Shown here: piece after piece, positions 1 through 12,071 of the stretch
How positions within the stretch are numbered: the stretch's first letter is position 1
Layout of the letters: every line of letters starts with the position of its first letter
Assembly: GCA_034620365.1 (NCBI GenBank)
Contig: JAQGEQ010000170.1
Location: forward strand, 62,001 to 126,000
Source of the DNA: Pegea sp. RAD2-039
Taxonomy: Eukaryota > Chordata > Thaliacea > Salpida > Salpidae
DNA length: 64,000 nucleotides
Direction of reading: 5' to 3'
The notes under the pieces: model-generated
Seen by the model: the letters and a program-made list of their open reading frames with translations, nothing else
What the model was told of the DNA's origin: nothing
The model's database searches: none
Position numbers and translations under genes: made by a program

Positions 1-1070
1 AATACTCTAGTGTATGCAGTCTATACCCAACAGCTTCTATTTCAGTTAATTTTTTATTTGTCACAAATAGTGTTAGAACTAGAGTTTTTAAAACTGAATT
101 TTAGTTTGGAAAAACTCTTTAATGTAAATATCATGATGTAATTCTTATGTCAGTATATTTTACTTTTTGTGTTTAGATAATTCACATTTTTTAAACAAAA
201 CATATGCCTAGTTTATAATAAAGTTTTATTGGTTTCTCTTCTATTATAAATTAGTTTAAACCAATCGATAAGTGAACGTGTGTAGCGTATCTTTCTTTTA
301 TTTAGTAAATTTTTAAGACAGTTTGTAATATAGACGGAATGGAAAGTCGTTTATATTTATTTCAATAATTGTAGAAATGGCCAGTTTATTTCTTTATAGG
401 CCTGCTGTTGTGAACATAATTAAATGTAAATTTATTTTGATAAATCTGTTTTTTATTGTTATGATATGCCTTAGACATTTTATTCACTTGTTTTGTTGAT
501 TTTAATAATAATATAATTAATTTTTAACTTTTTTAGATGTCTTTAATGAATCTTATGAAAGTAAATTTTAGCTGAAATAATTAGATAAGTATTTTGATGA
601 CCAAAGTCTAAAAACTTTTTTATTAGGTTTACTTTTGTTATCTTAAAGTTATAGCTAATATTTCTACTATAATTCTTGAATAAAATTTAGTTAAAATTAA
701 TAAAATAATAAATTATTTTATATTATCTTAAGTTTTTTTAAGTTTAATATACTTTACTTTTGTTTATATCTAATCTTATTTAACTTCAATTAAAAGAAAT
801 AAATTTTTATATTAATTCTAAAATTAAACAATTTTAAAACTAATATGCTATAAAATGAATAGAAAATAAAAGAAATAAAATTAGTTTCCATTATTGATGT
901 TATCTAATTAATTTGTCTGATTTTTTAACCATTTGTTCATCAAGTAATAATTTTATAAACATTTCTAATTTTATTTGATTATTTTCTACTTAAAAATAAC
1001 AATTGCATTTTTATATCTTTGAATTTTCTAGAATTTTTCTTAAAAGAAATCTTTTTGTAAAACATTTAAA
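1..1070. other. A+T-rich intergenic stretch
   Basis: I see no coding frame, RNA gene or repeat here. The stretch is homopolymer-rich and strongly A+T-biased. A T-rich run followed by CTAG at about 1024-1031, some 40 nt before the ALYREF start, could be a 3' splice site for a 5'-UTR intron or a spliced leader. Confidence 0.6.
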
Positions 1071-1955
1071 ATGGATAAAGTAGGTTTGTCTTTGGATGAT
1101 ATTATTAAGATAAATAAGAAAACAAAGCAAGGCTCTATTAAACGGGGCACTAAAAGAGGTCGTGGGCCAGCTAGTAGAGGGGGCTCTGGTAGAGGTAAAG
1201 CAACTATAAAAAGTGTTTCAGCTACAAGAGGAGGTAAATTCTCAAGAGGAGCTGGGAGAGGAAGAGGTAAAGCTTCTTCTAGAGGTGGATTCAAACAAAA
1301 TAACAAATCTGTTATAAATGGCGGAGTACAGCAACGAAGATCAACTCGTATTAAAACTACCCGTGGTGGGCAAAGCTTAAAGTTGGCTTCTCGTCAAAAT
1401 AAAGCTGCAAACAAAAAAAGTAAAACTGGAAAGTTGATGATAAACAATTTGGACTTTAAAGTAACTGACCAGGATATGCAAGAGCTATTCTCTAAGCATG
1501 GTGTCTTATTAAAAGCTGCTGTTCATTATGATAGCCAAGGAAAATCACTTGGAGCAGCAGAAGTACTATTTCAAAGGCAAGAAAGCTGTATAAAAGCTAT
1601 GAATGAGTATAATAATGTATTATTGGATGGAAGACCTATGAAAATATCTCTAATAGGTCCTCAAAATGAGCTTATAAGTATTGATAGTAGGCTTGGACCA
1701 AAAGTTAACAATTCTCCTTTAACACCAAAAAAATCAAACAACCAACAAGCTGGTGGTACTACTAGAGGTCGTGGACGAGGTACAAGCCGTGGTCGTGGAT
1801 CAGGTCCTGGCAGCACTGCCACACGTGGAAGAGGTGGTAATCGTGGGCGAGGAGCTGCACAAGGGCGACGTAGAGGTCGCTCAGCAAATAAACCAATTTC
1901 TGCTGAAACTTTAGATCAACAATTAGATGAATATATTCAGCAGGCTGGTCATTGA
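1071..1955 (+). CDS. ALYREF: ALYREF/THOC4-type mRNA export adaptor, single exon
   Basis: Predicted 294-residue nuclear RNA-binding protein of the TREX complex, which links spliced or capped mRNA to the export receptor NXF1 through the helicase UAP56/DDX39B. The N-terminus has the UAP56-binding motif LSLDDIIKIN (residues 6-15). An Arg/Gly-rich segment follows (about 20-95), then one RRM (about 121-198) with RNP2-like KLMINNLDF. A second RGG region (about 225-280) precedes the C-terminal UAP56-binding helix ETLDQQLDEYI. All five blocks are in the family order; human ALYREF is about 257 residues. The ATG sits at the family N-terminus. The gene is one uninterrupted exon, while vertebrate ALYREF has several, so intron loss or a retrocopy replacing the parent gene is possible. 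The family call is firm. Confidence 0.95.
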   Translation: MDKVGLSLDDIIKINKKTKQGSIKRGTKRGRGPASRGGSGRGKATIKSVSATRGGKFSRGAGRGRGKASSRGGFKQNNKSVINGGVQQRRSTRIKTTRGGQSLKLASRQNKAANKKSKTGKLMINNLDFKVTDQDMQELFSKHGVLLKAAVHYDSQGKSLGAAEVLFQRQESCIKAMNEYNNVLLDGRPMKISLIGPQNELISIDSRLGPKVNNSPLTPKKSNNQQAGGTTRGRGRGTSRGRGSGPGSTATRGRGGNRGRGAAQGRRRGRSANKPISAETLDQQLDEYIQQAGH

Positions 1956-1975
1956 ACATTCTAGATAGAAATTTT

Positions 1976-1981
1976 AATAAA
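1976..1981 (+). terminator. Poly(A) signal of ALYREF
   Basis: AATAAA hexamer 20 nt after the ALYREF stop codon. Confidence 0.6.
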
Positions 1982-2249
1982 GCTTTGAGCTTGAAGAGTC
2001 ATGTATTGTACATAATTCAGTGAATAGTTTTATTAATTTGTATTCAGTTTAAGGTTTAAAATAGCCTTTATGCTTTGTGTTGGTTATTTTGTGTAAAATG
2101 TAAATTCCTTTTTTATCATAATACTATATAAGTTTCATATCTGAGTTACATTAATAAAAAATATTTGTAATGATAATTTTAGCTGTGTTTGAATATATTT
2201 ATTTTCAGAATTGGTGTTTCTATAAGATCAGTTCAGGTTTTTCATAGTT

Positions 2250-2900
2250 TTATGAATGAATTGAAAGTTTACAATGGTGAAAATAAAGATATAAAAAAGT
2301 TGGTCTGCTGATGAAAACCATTTTGGAAATACTTACACAAAATTAACAGCTGGAAATGAATTGATGGAATTCATATCAATATATAAATTTTATGATCATA
2401 AGAACTTGGTCTACTTGATCTATGGTCTTCAATTCAAGTCCACCAAACATGCAATTGAGAAGTCTGTGAAATTTTTAAAATATGATCCTATATTTTTAAA
2501 AAAGCATCTTTAAGATTACAAAACTGATGGAATCATAAAAATTAATTTTGGACTTTTATAAATTCTCATTAAATATAAATTTTGAATTTTTTGCAAGAAT
2601 TTGCTGAAATGATAAAGCAATTGAATTTCAGAGTGATGAGAAGCACTTGAAAATACTTTCTGCTCTTATATATCTACTCATGTAATTCAAAGATTCATGT
2701 TTGTTCATCTCACGCAATACTTGAATCATAAATTGAAAACTGTTGCTGAAAAACCACCAATCTCAAATGATTAAATTGAAAAGCTTATGAAATAGGTTTT
2801 AGTGGAAAGTTGTTTATATTAGGCAATCTGAGAAAGTAATATGCAATAAAATAGCTCTTCAAACTAAGTTGTTGGTTAGCAGTCAATTATCAAAAATAAA
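2250..2900 (+). pseudogene. Possible decayed coding remnant
   Basis: Part of the spacer between ALYREF and MTO1 reads like a worn protein-coding sequence. A frame starting near 2307 stays open for about 68 codons up to the TAA ending at 2512, with a balanced amino-acid mix (for example YDHKNLVYLIYG). A shorter open piece follows in another frame near 2680-2770. In A+T-rich DNA, stops are expected about every 12-13 codons. I do not recognise the family, and no splice sites join the pieces. It may be a dead transposon or gene fragment, or chance. Confidence 0.25.
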
Positions 2901-2975
2901 TTAACTTAATCATAACAAACAGAATAATCAGTTTCAATCAAAACATTTTCTAAGATGTCTTAGTAAAAAGTGACA

Positions 2976-5232
2976 ATGTTTTGGAAACTGAACAACTTCA
3001 GTATTTGCAATAAATTATCTGACATTTGTCTCCACCGGAGCCTCCATCAACAGCGCTTGTATGACGTCATCATAGTAGGTGGAGGGCACGCTGGATGTGA
3101 AGCTGCGGCAGCTGCTTCTAGGGTCGGTGCCAAAACCCTACTGGTCACTCATAAAATCTCAACAATCGGTAAATGATGACCTTGAACGCCCCAAATAACT
3201 CCCCATACCCTTCCTTCCCAGGCGAGATGTCTTGTAATCCTTCATTTGGGGGGATCGGGAAAGGACATTTGATGAAAGAAATCGATGCTCTAGATGGCGT
3301 TTGCGCTCGAATTTGTGACATATCTGGGGTTCATTATAGGATCCTGAATAGAAGCAAAGGGCCAGCTGTTTGGGGACCTCGTGCCCAAATTGACCGTCAA
3401 CTCTACAAGTTAGTTTCAATTGACATAGTGACGTCATCAACATCGTGCGTTTAGGAAGCACATGCAACACGAGATGATGACTACACCTAATTTGTCAATC
3501 TGCGAGAAGCCAGTCGAGGACCTCCTGGTCGAGGACTGTTATGACAACGAAGCTAAATACAGGTCAGTAACTAGTTGTCGCAGTGGTCAGTGGTCGATTT
3601 ATGACGTCACAGATGCAACGGCGTAGTGTTGGCCAATGGCGAGCGAGTGTTCTCGAAGAGTGTTGTCATAACAACCGGCACCTTTTTGAGAGGCGAAATT
3701 CATTTAGGAATGGAACGATTTGGAGGTGGAAGGATGAATGATGATAACGCGATTGGAATCGCGAAGACGATTGAAGGTTTCGGGTTTAAAATGGGTCGGT
3801 TAAGAACTGGGACCCCTCCCAGGGTCCTGAAGAACACCATCAAGTAAGTGCCCCTCATACCAACTCGCCCTTTATCCCCTATTTGACAGTTACCATGGCA
3901 TGATCAGTTGGCATGGTGACCAACCACCTCACCCCTTTTCGTTTATGAACGATAGAGTTTACATCGATGCTGATCAACAACTTCCCTGTTTCACCACCAA
4001 CACCAAACCTCAAGTGAAGAAACTTGTTGAAGGTGAGGTTGTAGCAGCATGATGACGATCTCACCACCTCCTCATCAGACTCCATGCATCTCAATCAACA
4101 CATTCGTGAAGAAGTTAATGGTCCCCGGTACTGTCCTTCAATCGAGTCCAAGTTTATTCGATTTCCCAACAAAGACACGCATACATGTTGGGTGGAGCCG
4201 GAAGGGTGGGACTGTGAAGAGATCTATTTACAAGTAGGTGATGGATTCCAATTATTTGTAGCTTATTAGAGTCTTTCGAAGGGATTCAGTTGCACGATGC
4301 CACGAGAGTATCAAGAGAAAGCGGTTCGATTAATTGAAGGTTTTGAACGCGCTGAGATTTCTCAGTTCGGTTATGGCGTCGAATACGACTTCATCGATCC
4401 TAGGCAACTCCGGCAAACTCTAGAGACTTATCTGGTCGATGGTCTGTATCTAGCTGGTCAAATTAATGGAACCACTGGTTACGAAGAAGCTGCTGCCCAA
4501 GGACTTATCGCTGGTGTAAATGCGGCCCGCAAATCCAAACTACTTGACCCATTCGTGGTGCAGCGTAGCGATAGTTACATCGGTGTGATGATTGATGATC
4601 TGACCACTCAAGGAACAAATGAACCTTACCGGATGTTCACTAGTAGATCTGAGTTTCGTCTCACCCTCCGCCCTGATAATGCAGATCAGAGACTAACTGA
4701 GAAAGGATTTATCGAAGGTGGTTGTGTTGGTGAGACGCGGTTGCTACAAACTCGTCGAAGATTGAAGTTGATTGACGAAGTTATCGGTTATTTGTTGGAT
4801 GTCATCAAACCTCTTCATGTTTGGAGAGATCTATCAAAGGAACCTCAAACTCGAGTGAACAGGGACAAGAAAACTGCCCTTGCTTATCTAGGAATGCTAG
4901 ATAGTGACAAATCACATGAAGTCCTTAAATTGATCTTGCCCAAATCCTTCGATGAAATCACAAGTGATTATTTGCTGATGGAAAGGGTCCGTTCCTTGGC
5001 TCTTTACTATCAAGTTCTTCCTGAGCAAGAAAAGATGATTAATGAGATTAAAAGGGAGGAAGAGCTGGTTCTTCCAGATTATATTGATTATAGTGAACTG
5101 GATGTGAAGATGGAACTCAGAGAGAAGTTGGCGGCTTCAAGACCTGGCAACCTTGCTGCTGCAAGTCGCATCCAAGGGATCACTCCTTCTTCACTTCTTA
5201 CCCTGCTTCGATTTGTAAAAAGGCGAATCTGA
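2976..5232 (+). CDS. MTO1: MTO1/GidA-type mitochondrial tRNA 5-taurinomethyluridine synthase subunit
   Basis: Seven exons: 2976-3168, 3222-3408, 3455-3562, 3613-3843, 3890-4032, 4079-4233, 4270-5232; all GT-AG introns, 36-53 nt, phases consistent; 659 residues (human about 690). MTO1 works with GTPBP3 to modify the wobble uridine of mitochondrial tRNAs. The N-terminus ([13 protein letters not shown]...) is basic and lacks acid residues at first, as in a mitochondrial presequence. It is followed by the FAD-binding motif [14 protein letters not shown]. Family blocks follow in order: [79 protein letters not shown], and a C-terminal [17 protein letters not shown]. An in-frame GTG lies at 2970, but the first ATG is 2976. 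The gene is more G+C-rich than its flanks and carries three TGACGTCA palindromes. Confidence 0.95.
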
Positions 5233-5283
5233 TGTTCTCCTATTTCTTATTTGATTTTTGGAAATTTATTTATTTTAACATTT

Positions 5284-5289
5284 AATAAA
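5284..5289 (+). terminator. Poly(A) signal of MTO1
   Basis: AATAAA about 50 nt after the MTO1 stop codon. Confidence 0.55.
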
Positions 5290-7592
5290 TTAACATCTGA
5301 ATTTTCTATAACTTCCTGTTTACTTTTTCAAGTTGATTGGTTTGACAAAAGTCGTAATAATTTAGTTAAAATTATTTTTTAAATATCCACTGAAAATTAC
5401 TTAACAAATTACAATCTGATGTTTGCAAGCCACTACAGCCACTCTACTCATATCAACTGATAACAGTTACAACTGAACAAAAGTTTCAAGTACCTTCTGC
5501 ATCTCAATGACAAACTAATCGATTATTGAACTGTAGATAGTAACAAAAAAACATTTGTTCATCTGATAAGATGTGCTTGATGTCAACTGGTAAACTTATT
5601 GAGTATATTTAATGATTTAGTTTGAGGTCAGTTTTGAAATGTAAAATGGTAAGAATTATTTTAATCAAATAAAAGAAGAATTTTTTACAGCATTTTCTTT
5701 TGGACTAACGGATATGTAGTTAAAATCCATCTAAACTATTTTAAATGGATAATTTGACAGCTTCTTAAAATACATCTTAAGTTTTAATATTTAAAAGTTT
5801 TATTTATACACAGTTGTAGAAATATGAAAAATTAGTGTTGTGTCTCATGGGAAATTATTTCTGGTATTATCCTATTAACTATTTAGCTGGCAGCTTGTTC
5901 AGTAAACATAAATCTCACAATATCACAAACAAGTCTAACTAAAAGTATTTAGAAAATATTCTATTCTTCAGTAAACATTAATTACAAGAAAGTTTGCAAA
6001 TATGAAATTATTTAAATCTAAAATCGAATATTTTTCTCACAAAAGCGTCTAAAAATTAAAATAGATATTTTAGTTATATGATTCAAAGCTACATGTTTTT
6101 AAGAATGACACTTGTAAAAGTGAAAAGTAATGTTTCTAAAAGGTGATTATCAATTTGTAAGTTTAAAAGTACTCGAAGATAACTCTGAAAAAAAATATTG
6201 TAATAACTATAATTTGATTTGAAATTGATTGTTAGAATAAAAGAAATGAAGTATCTTAATTTATAAATATGTTGTATCATACTTGGCAATGAGATAAACA
6301 AGTGCGTAAGTTAATCGGTTATCCATTATACTTTAAACGCTGTATTCCGCTTTAAACGGATGTGAGTCCCATTTTCAATAAAAAAATACAAATCATTGAC
6401 CTCGATATCATTGTCTTTGGTCACTGGACTCTTATGACCGTACAACCTACTTTTAAAGTAAAAGTCATTCAGCGTACGTTACTTGTTACCATAATCAAAT
6501 CCCAAACGCAGGAAGAAAGGGTATGGCTGTTAGCTTTTTTTCATCTATTGCTTCGGCATACAAAGCAAAGCGAAAAAATGCTTCAACAAGTGTGATAAAA
6601 ATTAAATATTATGAAAAATGATTTAAGCAATAATAGGTTGAAAATAACATTTATAAAATATTTTAATAAATGTTAAAAATTGTGACTTTGAATTACTTTA
6701 TATATTTGTAAAAACTTCATAAGTTTCAAAAATAAGCTTTTATTTTTCTATCTTAATTTCGAAGTCTTTTAAAAGTTTTACTTGAAAATTTTTGGCAGTA
6801 CTTTTACCTATGGTAACTGCGATGCTCTAACTAAATCTGGAAACTTAACTTTTAGGCTTTAAGTTAATTAAAGATATATTTAAAAAGCTGTTGTTAGTAA
6901 CATAAACAGTATTTATTATTAATTATAATTGATAGCTTTTAACTTTTACAGCTTGTAATAATGAAATTACTCACAAGCGATTATTTTTCTCTTTTTTGTA
7001 CTTTATTCTTGGTTAAAAGATACGTTAGAAATGTTTTCCATTATTTGCTAAAAATAGTTATTAATGTAAAATGATACTCATTTGATTTGATTTATGAAAG
7101 AGATGTAAAGATGATTATACTTTTAATTGCAAATTTCTTTATTTTGTGATTTTTATTTGTATTTAGTCTGGTTGAAAATTTAAAAAAACAGATTTCCTAC
7201 TTTAACTGGATACTTGATAATATCATAAAAAAAACTTATTTTAAAGATTGGAGATTAATAAAGTTATTTCTGTACAAATTTTTAAGTTTCAAAATTGATA
7301 GAAGAAAATGATAAACTTTGAAAAATGAGTAATTTTAACAACATTTTGAGATAATTATTTAAAAAAAGTTTTTTTTATCTATTTTATTATTACAAATTTT
7401 ATACTTTATTTTAATTTTGATTAATCTATCTGATATTAAACTACCTTTTAGTTTTATTTATTGATTAAACACAAAATAGTGAATAATAAGAATAAAAGTT
7501 TATTACTTATAGTTTCTACATTTGAATAATACAGATTGTTTTAATTTCTTATTTTATAAAAAACTCATTTTTAGTTTTAATTTGATAGCAAC
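5290..7592. other. Intergenic stretch with one slightly G+C-richer patch
   Basis: Mostly A+T-rich with no gene signal. Positions about 6310-6600 are less A+T-biased. There the 9-mer CTTTAAACG occurs twice (6331-6339 and 6350-6358), followed by an open frame (6362-6595) that starts with GTG and whose product I do not recognise. It could be an unrecognised exon, an RNA gene or a repeat remnant. Just before the next gene, TTTTTAG at about 7568-7574 resembles a 3' splice site. Confidence 0.4.
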
Positions 7593-8837
7593 ATGTCTTC
7601 TGAAGAAGACTCTAACTCAAGTAGTTCAGAAGTTGACTTGCCTAAAATTGCTCAAACCTCTGAAGAAGAAATAAAAAAACAAGAGGATGAAGGAACTAAA
7701 AGAGTAATAGAGATGATTTATGAAAAACAGGAATTAGAAGCTTCAGTTTTTATGAATAAACTTAGCTTAGATGAAATTGCTTTAATACTTTTTCGTGATG
7801 ATTTAGTGACATACGATGAAGATGATAAGCCTGTTGGAAGTTACTCGGCATCAATAGAAAAAGTTCGTCGACAAGGAGAAGACCTTCTCTTTGTCAGAGT
7901 TGAACACAATGGAAAAACTAAAGACTCAAATATGGGAAATAGTCTTGAAGCATATCTTGATATGAAAACGTTACAATTGATTGAACAAAATCATTGCCAG
8001 CATTTAAAGATGAAAGGACATGAAATGAATAAAAGAATTACAATGAAATATGATCAAGAAACAGAAATCTTAGATGTAGAAAGAGAAACAGTAAAAAATA
8101 AAGTTTCAAAGACAGCTAAATGGCAGCACAAAGTAAATGCTCAATTGCTAGCCAGTGAAGGACTTAATGTCGCTCTTAAGCGTTTGATGGTCAGATACAA
8201 AGTACAAAAAGAATTTGCTTTCTATAAAGTTGATAATGACAATGGTCAATTATGTCGGGTCATTTACAAGCCATTACCATGCAGAGAACAGAATATCAAT
8301 GGACATCAAACATTTGTTAGCGGAATCGAGCGTCTTGTGGCCTCCTCTAACGATCTTCCCATGATTTGGCAAAGTTACTTTCTCCCTGATGGTCACGTGA
8401 CTATGATTGTTCAAGTTGGAGCTTCAGTTGTGAGTCAAGTAGAAGTAATGCCTAGCTTGATTGAGAGAGAAATTGTGGATCCTAAGCCCAAATTTGATAA
8501 AAAAAAGTTGATCTGGGAAGAAGATTTAGAGATGAGATCGCGATTTCTTGATCGAAAAGAAGAGTTAGAAGCAGGGCATAAAAGTTATTTAACAAGTCAT
8601 CCTGAAGTGAACGCTATTTTATCTGACTTTTTTCAACATGTGTTAATCCGTCGACCTGACAATGTTATTCATGCTGCAGCAAAATATTTTGCGTCTTTTT
8701 CACTTGACGATTGTGCTACAGACACAATCCACGAACTTGGAGAGCTAGAAACAAAAATCTCGATGACCAGCTGCACATCAGACAAACAACTTCCTAGCTA
8801 TCGGTTAGCAAGTGATAATGTTAAAGATACAACTTAA
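7593..8837 (+). CDS. CATIP: CATIP-like ciliogenesis-associated protein, single exon
   Basis: Predicted 414-residue protein. After an acidic Ser/Glu-rich start (1-45) comes a globular region with FMNKLSLDEIALILFRDDLV and VEHNGKTKDSNMGNSLEAYL. The C-terminal third has HPEVNAILSDFFQHVLIRRP, followed by a short helix, which fits the RIIa/DPY30-like dimerisation-docking fold known at the C-terminus of CATIP (C2orf62). In vertebrates CATIP binds TTC17 and promotes actin polymerisation and ciliogenesis. The assignment rests on overall architecture and remembered family motifs, not on an alignment. The gene has no intron. The ATG follows an acceptor-like TTTTTAG by 18 nt. Another protein with a docking-type C-terminus remains possible. 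Confidence 0.7.
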   Translation: MSSEEDSNSSSSEVDLPKIAQTSEEEIKKQEDEGTKRVIEMIYEKQELEASVFMNKLSLDEIALILFRDDLVTYDEDDKPVGSYSASIEKVRRQGEDLLFVRVEHNGKTKDSNMGNSLEAYLDMKTLQLIEQNHCQHLKMKGHEMNKRITMKYDQETEILDVERETVKNKVSKTAKWQHKVNAQLLASEGLNVALKRLMVRYKVQKEFAFYKVDNDNGQLCRVIYKPLPCREQNINGHQTFVSGIERLVASSNDLPMIWQSYFLPDGHVTMIVQVGASVVSQVEVMPSLIEREIVDPKPKFDKKKLIWEEDLEMRSRFLDRKEELEAGHKSYLTSHPEVNAILSDFFQHVLIRRPDNVIHAAAKYFASFSLDDCATDTIHELGELETKISMTSCTSDKQLPSYRLASDNVKDTT

Positions 8838-11800
8838 ATGTCATATGTGCGAATATATATATTTGAGAAAATTACAAATTAAATTCTTTCAAATTTCAAA
8901 TTAAAAGCGAGCTTATTGCAACAATCATTGTATGTTTATTTATAAAATCTTTTTATAACGATTTAGACCAGCTTTAAAGATCACAGTTTCTGAAAAAATT
9001 GTAAAATGTTCCATGTAAAATTGTTTTAATAACAAGATGTAAACTTATTTTTTAAAGATTTTCAATTTTTTATGTTTATAATTAATTAAAAAAAACTTAT
9101 TTTGTAATTTTCAACGTTTCAATGGTTTCCCATTACAAGAATCTTGATATTAAAAAAGAATTAAGCTTCTCAAACTATTATATGAATTTTGCAACATTTA
9201 GTCAAGCACCTTGAAGTAACCTAAACACTTGTAGAGTATTTTGAAAAGATTATTATTATTATGTGTGATACTTGTTAAAACTAAATCCAGTTGAACAACA
9301 ATGTACTGTTGTTTTATCAATTTTTTCAAAAATGTTATGGGCTAGTAACGTTCTTAAATTTATGTTAACCGCTTACCAAAGTTTTATTGCGTGGCACACT
9401 CTCATCCACCAGCAGAAATTAGGTAAAACCTTTATTGTAAGAGCTAGGTATATAATACTCTCAGTTAATCTAACTTGTAGCAGATCATACAGCATACAGA
9501 AAAGTCAACAACATCTTTTCGTGAAATAAGCGAAAGCCGATAATGTAAATAAACGGAGAAAGCGCAGAGAAGTTAAAAGTTCTACGGTCACTCGACAACC
9601 CCACCTATCACATCCTTATAAAAATGCATCTGATTTACGCAAATATTCTATTTTATTAGTTATAAACGTACCTCCCAAAAGAATAAAAGTTGTCAATCTA
9701 TTTTTTTACCCTTCTTTCTTGTGTATTGCTTTCATACACCTTATGTCTTCCCATGCTCTATCTTCAAACCTCGAAGCACTGCCGAAATAAAAATCTGATA
9801 ATAAGTGACAAAACTGATTTAGATTAAACAATAAACTGTGACTGTGATTTTTATTTGTTGTTTAACTATGTTGACACTAGTTATCTTGAAAACAAATTTA
9901 AACGTAAAAGTTGAACCGATTTCAACAAAGTTTTATTTTCAAATAATAGTTTTAATTGATAAGTCCACTCTAATCTGAATCAATTGAAATTTTTTGACTG
10001 ATTTAACGTAAGTATTGGTTTACATCAACTAATAATGGCTTGCTTCAGCCGAAAAGGTCATTCTGATTAAACAAACTAAGTAACAACTATCTATAAAAGT
10101 TATAATTTTGTTGTTTACCTTTTTTAGCCAATTATAATATAGAAATAGAGTGAATTAGTTAAAGAAAGTTTGCTACAACTAGCTTTAAGCATAAAATAAT
10201 CTTCTTACAACTAATATTATTTCAACTATAGTACAGTATCAAGGTAAAAAATTAACTCTATGAAAAACTGTAAATTTCATTTATAATTTGTTCTCCAAAA
10301 CTTTGCAAAGCAATGAAATTCTTGCCTTAAATTTATCTAATCATATTTTCATTGAAAACTTCGACAGCTTAGGCAATGTCTGCATTTTTTGAAAAATAAA
10401 TTTTTATTATCACATTGAGCTTACTCATGAATAATTTTTTCAAGTCTAACTATTTTTAATTGTTGCTTGATTCAAACAAATTGTGAACATAAATATTTTT
10501 TAATTAGAAGTTAATGTAAATTATTACAACTATTTACTGTAAATTTAATACTCTACTGCCAGATTTTTATTTCACTTTGAGTTTTTGGTTGAATAATTTC
10601 GTCTTAAAGCTATGAGAAAGAAATTTTTGGGCCATTAAACACTTATCAGATTCTCGAAATAGACCAAAATCGGTATTTTGCTGAATATCTTTTTTTAGCG
10701 CAATTATGGGTCAAAGGATACTGTTGAACTTAATACAATTTTATATCTATGTTATTAAATTTATTTAATATAAAATTACCTTAAGTACTAAATTATGTGG
10801 TAAAACATTAACAAGGAAATATATTTTTCATAATTGTTTTAATGTATCATAATCATAAGTCTTTTATAGATTTATAATTTTTGATGTAAGAGATAATTCT
10901 ATAGAAGACTTTACACAAGTTTATTTTATATTAAACAGTTTTTTGATAATATTCTGTAGCTGTTCTAGAATGCATAACTTAAAACAATTTGGTTTTTGAA
11001 TAAAAAATGAGTAAATTAATTAAATAAACCGTTTATTTTTCTAATTTATAGTTCAATTTATAAGTTCAAATTGATAGTGAAAATATGTTATTTTCATGAG
11101 GGGTAAAATATATGAATCTTTTTTTTTTTGCTTTCAGGTATTTTTTAAATTAACTTTTTTCTGCTTTTAGCTAATGTATCATGTATTTTATATATTATGT
11201 ATTTTCTATCTAAAGTGTATAGAAGAAACTATAGAACTTTTAAAATTATTTAACTGCAAAACATTTAATGTAAAAGTTAAATTCTTTTTTATATCATTAA
11301 AATTATATATTATCTTAACTATTTTTAAAATATCTTTTGTTTTAGGTTATTTTTAGAAGCAGTCTGAACAACTTACTGTAGAATTAATTTTATTAATAAA
11401 GTAGTTAAATTTTAATTTTTTAAATTTTCAAAATTCTTTTACTAAATGTTTATATTATTGTCAAAACAATTTTTTAAATTAATTACCTGTTTTTATTTGT
11501 TATTTATTTATTTTTATTTTAAAAGCAATAATCAACGTAAAGGTTAGTTTTACTATATTAATTTTTTATTAATAGCTCTGTTTGTTTCTAGGAATTATTT
11601 TAATTGTTTCTTACCCTTTATTTTTGTTTATAATCTAGTTGCAGAGGTTTTAAAGTAAGGAAAGGCCTCTTATGCATTTTTTATTTCAAATGATTATTTT
11701 TTATATTTGTTGAAATCTTTAAAATATGCATTCTTTTGATAAACATTTTGGTTATTGAGTTGATCTATTTATTTGATAGTTTGGTTTGTTTATTACCTTA

Positions 11801-12071
11801 TTATAGCATCATTTTTAAATTTGTAATTATACATAATGTCAATCAATTATTTTATTTACTTTGTTTATTTTAAATCTTTATGAAATAGACAATTATAAAA
11901 AAAGTATAATTATCACTCATATTATTCAAATTTTTTTCAAATTAAAAATATGATGAACTGACAACTACACAATTTTCCATACTATCTAAATGTTTCATTT
12001 TAATAACATTTGGTTTTAGTACAGATCTTTTAATAATTGAAGGTTGTACATGAATCTGATAACTTTTGAAT
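8838..12071. other. Intergenic stretch, mostly featureless
   Basis: Apart from the patch at 9272-9790, listed separately, I see only A+T-rich sequence. A TTTTAG near 12013-12018 could be a splice acceptor for the following gene. A short upstream frame begins with ATG at 12050, ends after 18 codons and overlaps the next start. Confidence 0.5.
9272..9790 (+). pseudogene. Unrecognised open frame of ~170 codons broken by one TAA
   Basis: One frame is open from 9272 to the TAA at 9527-9529, and the same frame is open again for about 86 codons from 9530 to about 9789. The first half has no ATG near its beginning (it opens with TTG). The second half has a basic start (NKRRKRREVK). The patch is less A+T-biased than its surroundings. 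I recognise no domain. A decayed gene or transposon, exons of an unseen gene, or chance are all possible; the reverse strand has more stops. Confidence 0.25.

Noticed and set aside
1040-1306. Pro/Leu-rich minus-strand frame opposite ALYREF
   Set aside because: It is the antisense shadow of the Arg/Gly-rich coding region.
2970-2975. Upstream GTG as start of MTO1
   Set aside because: Animal nuclear genes start with ATG; the first in-frame ATG is at 2976 and gives a presequence-like N-terminus.
1071-5232. Operon-like pairing of ALYREF and MTO1
   Set aside because: About 1 kb separates them, ALYREF has its own poly(A) signal, and the functions are unrelated.
12066-12071. TTG at 12066 as start of the ankyrin protein
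   Set aside because: Not an ATG; the ATG at 12072 is in frame and close to the conserved first repeat.
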